This document shows, one piece after another, positions 61,443 through 64,000 of a stretch of DNA of 64,000 nucleotides. The stretch covers positions 40,550-104,549 of the forward strand of contig NZ_JALSLB010000042.1 of assembly GCF_026988555.1 (NCBI RefSeq). Reading direction: 5' to 3'. A model generated the notes under the pieces. The model saw only the letters and a program-made list of their open reading frames with translations. It did not search any database and was not told the DNA's origin. The stretch comes from Thermococcus sp. Its GTDB lineage: Archaea > Methanobacteriota_B > Thermococci > Thermococcales > Thermococcaceae. Each line of letters starts with the position of its first letter. The stretch's first letter is position 1. Position numbers and translations under genes: made by a program.

Positions 61443-62011
61443 TAGTCGGTGTCGTTGGAAAGATCGCGGCAGGGAAAACGACGGTTGCAAAGTTCTTCGA
61501 GGAGAGGGGATTCTGCAGGGTTTCCTGCAGCGACCCGCTGATTGATTTGCTGACCCACAACGTTTCGGACTACTCGTGGATTCCAGAGCTGCCAGAGAAG
61601 GCCGAGCCGACACGGGACAGGCTCATAGAATTCGGGAAGTACCTCAAGGAGGCCTACGGCGGGGACATCCTCATAAGGCTCGCCGTGGACAAGATGAAGC
61701 ACTGCAAGAACATTGTCATAGACGGCGTCCGCTCCGAGGGGGAGATAAAGGCCGTGAAGGGACTCGGCGGGAAGATCATCTACGTCGAGGCAAGGCCAGA
61801 AATAAGGTTCGAGCGCCTGATGAGGAGAAAGGCCAGCAAGGACAAGGGCATAAAGAGCTTCGCCGACTTCAAGGCGATGGACGACGCCGAGGAGCGCTTA
61901 TATCACACGAGAGAGCTGAAGGGTTTGACCGACTACGTGATAATCAACGAGGGAACTCTGGAAGAGCTGAGGGAGAAGGTCGGGGGGATAATTGAAGAGG
62001 TGATCGGATGA
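61439..62011 (+). CDS. P-loop nucleotide kinase-like protein
   Basis: The 190-residue product starts with Walker A GKIAAGKTT (7-15) and has a nucleoside monophosphate kinase/dephospho-CoA-kinase-like layout, with IVIDGVRSEGEIKAVK and an Arg-rich lid RFERLMRRKASKDKG. It resembles UPF0200-type archaeal kinases. The known archaeal dephospho-CoA kinase belongs to another family, so the substrate is open. ATGA overlaps couple it to both neighbours. Confidence 0.75.
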   Translation: MIVGVVGKIAAGKTTVAKFFEERGFCRVSCSDPLIDLLTHNVSDYSWIPELPEKAEPTRDRLIEFGKYLKEAYGGDILIRLAVDKMKHCKNIVIDGVRSEGEIKAVKGLGGKIIYVEARPEIRFERLMRRKASKDKGIKSFADFKAMDDAEERLYHTRELKGLTDYVIINEGTLEELREKVGGIIEEVIG

Positions 62012-62586
62012 AGCTTCTCATCATCGCCCCCTGCCTGCTGAGTCCCTTCTACGTCTACCGCGGACCTAAGGAGAAGGAATATATGACAGCGAGGCTCCTG
62101 AGGGAGCTGATCGGAGAGCTCGGTGATGGCTGGCAGGTTTTGACATACCCATGCCCCGAGTACGAGCTGATCGGCTGGCCGCGGGCACCGGCGAGCAGGG
62201 AGGTCTACGAGAGACTCGGCATGCGTGAGAGGGCCAAGGCAATAGCCGACTTCATCGGAAGGGCCCTGACCGAGGAAAAGCCCGAAAAGATCGTCTTCAT
62301 CGGCGTTAGGGGCTCCCCTACCTGCGGGATCTTCCACACGAGTTCAAGCGACCCGGAAAGCTATCCCTACAGAACGATGCAGGAGTTCTTCTACATGGAC
62401 AAGGGGGAGAGGATAGAGCGTTCGAGGGAGATAGTCAAAGAACAGGGTTTCAAATTGGTGAAAGTGCCCGGAATACTGTTTGAAATTCTAATGGCGAGGT
62501 TCCCAGAGGCGGTTTACGTCGAGTTCGACAAGGATGACATAGAGGGTAGTATAAAAGAAATGGAAGAAAAATTGAAAACCTGTTAG
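62008..62586 (+). CDS. DUF523-like cysteine protein
   Basis: The 192-residue product has a cysteine near the N-terminus (APCLLSPFYVYRGP) and the DUF523-like IGVRGSPTCGIFHTSS. It ends in KTC. Three cysteines placed this way are seen in DUF523/TudS proteins, some of which bind an iron-sulfur cluster and remove sulfur from thiouracil. That role is only a suggestion. The start overlaps the kinase stop (ATGA). Confidence 0.6.
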   Translation: MKLLIIAPCLLSPFYVYRGPKEKEYMTARLLRELIGELGDGWQVLTYPCPEYELIGWPRAPASREVYERLGMRERAKAIADFIGRALTEEKPEKIVFIGVRGSPTCGIFHTSSSDPESYPYRTMQEFFYMDKGERIERSREIVKEQGFKLVKVPGILFEILMARFPEAVYVEFDKDDIEGSIKEMEEKLKTC

Positions 62587-62590
62587 CCGG

Positions 62591-63800
62591 TTATCCAACT
62601 TTCAAAAGCCATGTAAACCCCATGCTAGCTGTATGTTCCTCCGTTCTCGATAGTATATTCCACTCCAGGTAAGATTTTTGAAAAGTAACCTGAAAATCAA
62701 CTTCGACTATCCTGTGCCACTTCCCGTCGTGGAGGGCCTTTTGGTCAAAGCTGGCAACCGAACCAACCATCGTGCTGAAGGTTGTTTTTGCACAATCTGC
62801 ATTGGGGTTGAATTCCAAAACCCAATCAGCTCCTGGATTGACGCCGTTCGTATAGGAAAGCATTTTCTCGTCGGGTATCACCACAGTGTAGGATATGGAA
62901 GCTCCCTCGGCCCCGACCCCTGTTGTTATCGTGGTCTCCCCCGGTATCGTCGTTGGGTTAACCGCTCCCAGGGTTGGTTTGAGGGAGGGATCAAGGTCCC
63001 ATTTGTGAGATATCCTTGCTTCCTTCGTCTTGAACTCCTCGTAGTTGTTATCATCAAAATAGTCCTTTAGCTCAATTCCGGGTTCTATCTGATAGTAACT
63101 GTTTGTCAAGCCTGTGGTGCCATCTCCGGCAACGGCTATCCATTCTCTGTTGGGGTTTCCATCGTTCCACAAGCCCCAGACATGGTAAACCATGTAGATG
63201 TTGCCGTAGGGAGGGTCTATTCTCTGATCCTCAACTGGTCCAAAGTCGTGCCAGTATGGCGTCGAGGTGGTTTGGGGAATGATGGTTTCCCCACCTGTCG
63301 CAACGTCAACCGCTTTGCCCTCGTAGCCTTTGGGCATCCCCAGTGGGATTGCCCTTATGTCAGGGTGAAAGTACGGTTTCTCCCTGGCCCAGTTTCCGAG
63401 GTTTTTCACCACTTCATCCCGTGATATAAGGCCCAGCTTGGAGACCGGAGCCCTTATTACCTTCACCGCTATCCTGTCGTCGTTAAAGAACTTTATGCCA
63501 TAGCCAACTATCACCGTTCCCCTCCCGTTCAGAGGGATCGCCAGGACGTGAATTTTTCCACCAAACCGCGAGGCGATGACCTTGAGTTCGCCGGCAAGAA
63601 GGGAGGGATCCAAGGCCAAGCCACCCCTGCCGGTGATGAGAAAGGTCGTTGAGTTCTGGGACGAAAGCCTTACAAGGCTGATGGATGGGGCCAACGGTGG
63701 ATTTAAAATCTTCGAATCGTTGTTGTTTGGAAGGCCATAAACAAATAGAAGTCCTCCTAAAAAAAATTCCTATAAGGAAACCTGCAAGCAACTTCCGCAA
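62591..63800 (-). pseudogene. Secreted protein gene frameshifted in a T8 run
   Basis: AGGAGGTGA and a TTG at 63800 open a signal peptide (RKLLAGFLIGIF). The frame is lost at eight Ts (plus-strand A8, 63759-63766). With seven Ts it would continue LGGLLFVYGLPNNND into the long frame that ends at 62591, giving about 402 residues. The mature part is acidic and aromatic-rich (YWHDFGPVEDQRIDPPYG, VYHVWGLWNDGNPN, ending FTWLLKVG). No family recognised. It may be a pseudogene, a phase-variable gene, or a sequencing error in the run. Confidence 0.7.
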
Positions 63801-63911
63801 GGATGTCACCTCCTAAAGAGCATCATCAATATTATTAGAACTTTAAAGGATATATATATTTCGGTTCAAGAAATAGATTGCAAGAAGGTTAAAACAAACT
63901 CACTTCGTCGG

Positions 63912-64000
63912 TTAGGCCCTCTTTATTGCTCCCCTCATCAGCCCCTCCGCCGTCTCCATCAGCTTCTTAGCCTTCTCCTCCGTATGTGCCTCAAGGGTTA
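63912..64000 (-). CDS. 3' end of a gene, possibly a phosphohexomutase
   Basis: The last 28 codons are visible, beginning TLEAHTEEKAKKLME and ending AIKRA before TAA at 63914-63912. The pattern resembles the C-terminal tail of alpha-D-phosphohexomutases (phosphoglucosamine or phosphomannomutase), where VTLEA follows the phosphate-binding loop. The call rests on that short tail only. The gap 63801-63911 contains an AT-rich stretch with repeated TATA-like sequence (63850-63862). Confidence 0.45.
   Translation of the reverse strand, partial: TLEAHTEEKAKKLMETAEGLMRGAIKRA

Overview
The window is chromosomal DNA of a hyperthermophilic euryarchaeon of the order Thermococcales, most likely a Thermococcus. 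The evidence is the gene set (PAN, PsmB, RfcS/RfcL, HerA-Mre11-Rad50-NurA, RadB, class I LysRS, FAU-1, AlaX, plant-type asparaginase), archaeal TATA promoters with GGTG/GGAGG ribosome sites or no leader, and a very GC-rich rRNA operon in a moderately GC-rich genome. From memory, the order asparaginase, MFS transporter, radical SAM protein, RIO2 and PAN matches the T. kodakarensis chromosome around TK2246-TK2252.

Layout. 1-3.7 kb: Cas6, divergent from the proteasome-activating nucleotidase, then RIO2 kinase and a helical-repeat protein. 3.7-13.9 kb: a probable lipoyl synthase subunit, two MFS transporters, asparaginase, an AbrB-PhoU regulator, an unpaired IorB, guanine deaminase, lysyl-tRNA synthetase, a dolichol-kinase-like protein and DUF366. 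14.2-19.3 kb (minus strand): 16S rRNA, tRNA-Ala(TGC) and 23S rRNA with clear processing stems. 19.3-28.2 kb: two small membrane proteins, Prs, DUF1614, an MBL-fold hydrolase, RadB, FAU-1, a coiled-coil protein, MoaA, a DUF835 protein and a Trm5-family methyltransferase.

28.2-31.8 kb is an AT-rich accessory island. It encodes a small secreted protein, a membrane-anchored surface protein, an ABC-2-like permease, a second anchored protein and an ABC ATPase. 31.9-35.6 kb holds both clamp-loader subunits and an alpha-oxoamine synthase. 35.7-38.0 kb is a second AT-rich island with four small membrane proteins, a decayed tail and an anchored protein. A diverged copy of the same ~140-bp promoter region precedes both islands. 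This suggests that the two are co-regulated or derived from one system, and it is the most interesting feature of the window.

38.0-46.3 kb: tRNA endonuclease, RimI and the four-gene DNA end-resection operon. 46.3-54.7 kb: a large secreted protein divergent from a FecCD-type ABC importer, proteasome beta subunit, a secreted HExxH protein, threonine synthase, an extradiol-dioxygenase-like protein and two divergent tRNA-editing deacylases. 54.8-64 kb: a cyclic 2,3-diphosphoglycerate synthetase family protein, ThiR with YjbQ, pyrB and pyrI separated by a 43-codon frame, an ECF-type membrane protein, a translationally coupled three-gene operon of uncertain function, a secreted-protein gene frameshifted in a homopolymer, and the 3' end of a further gene.

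Start codons were chosen by ribosome site, TATA distance and family length. All family names come from reading the translated sequence; no database was searched.
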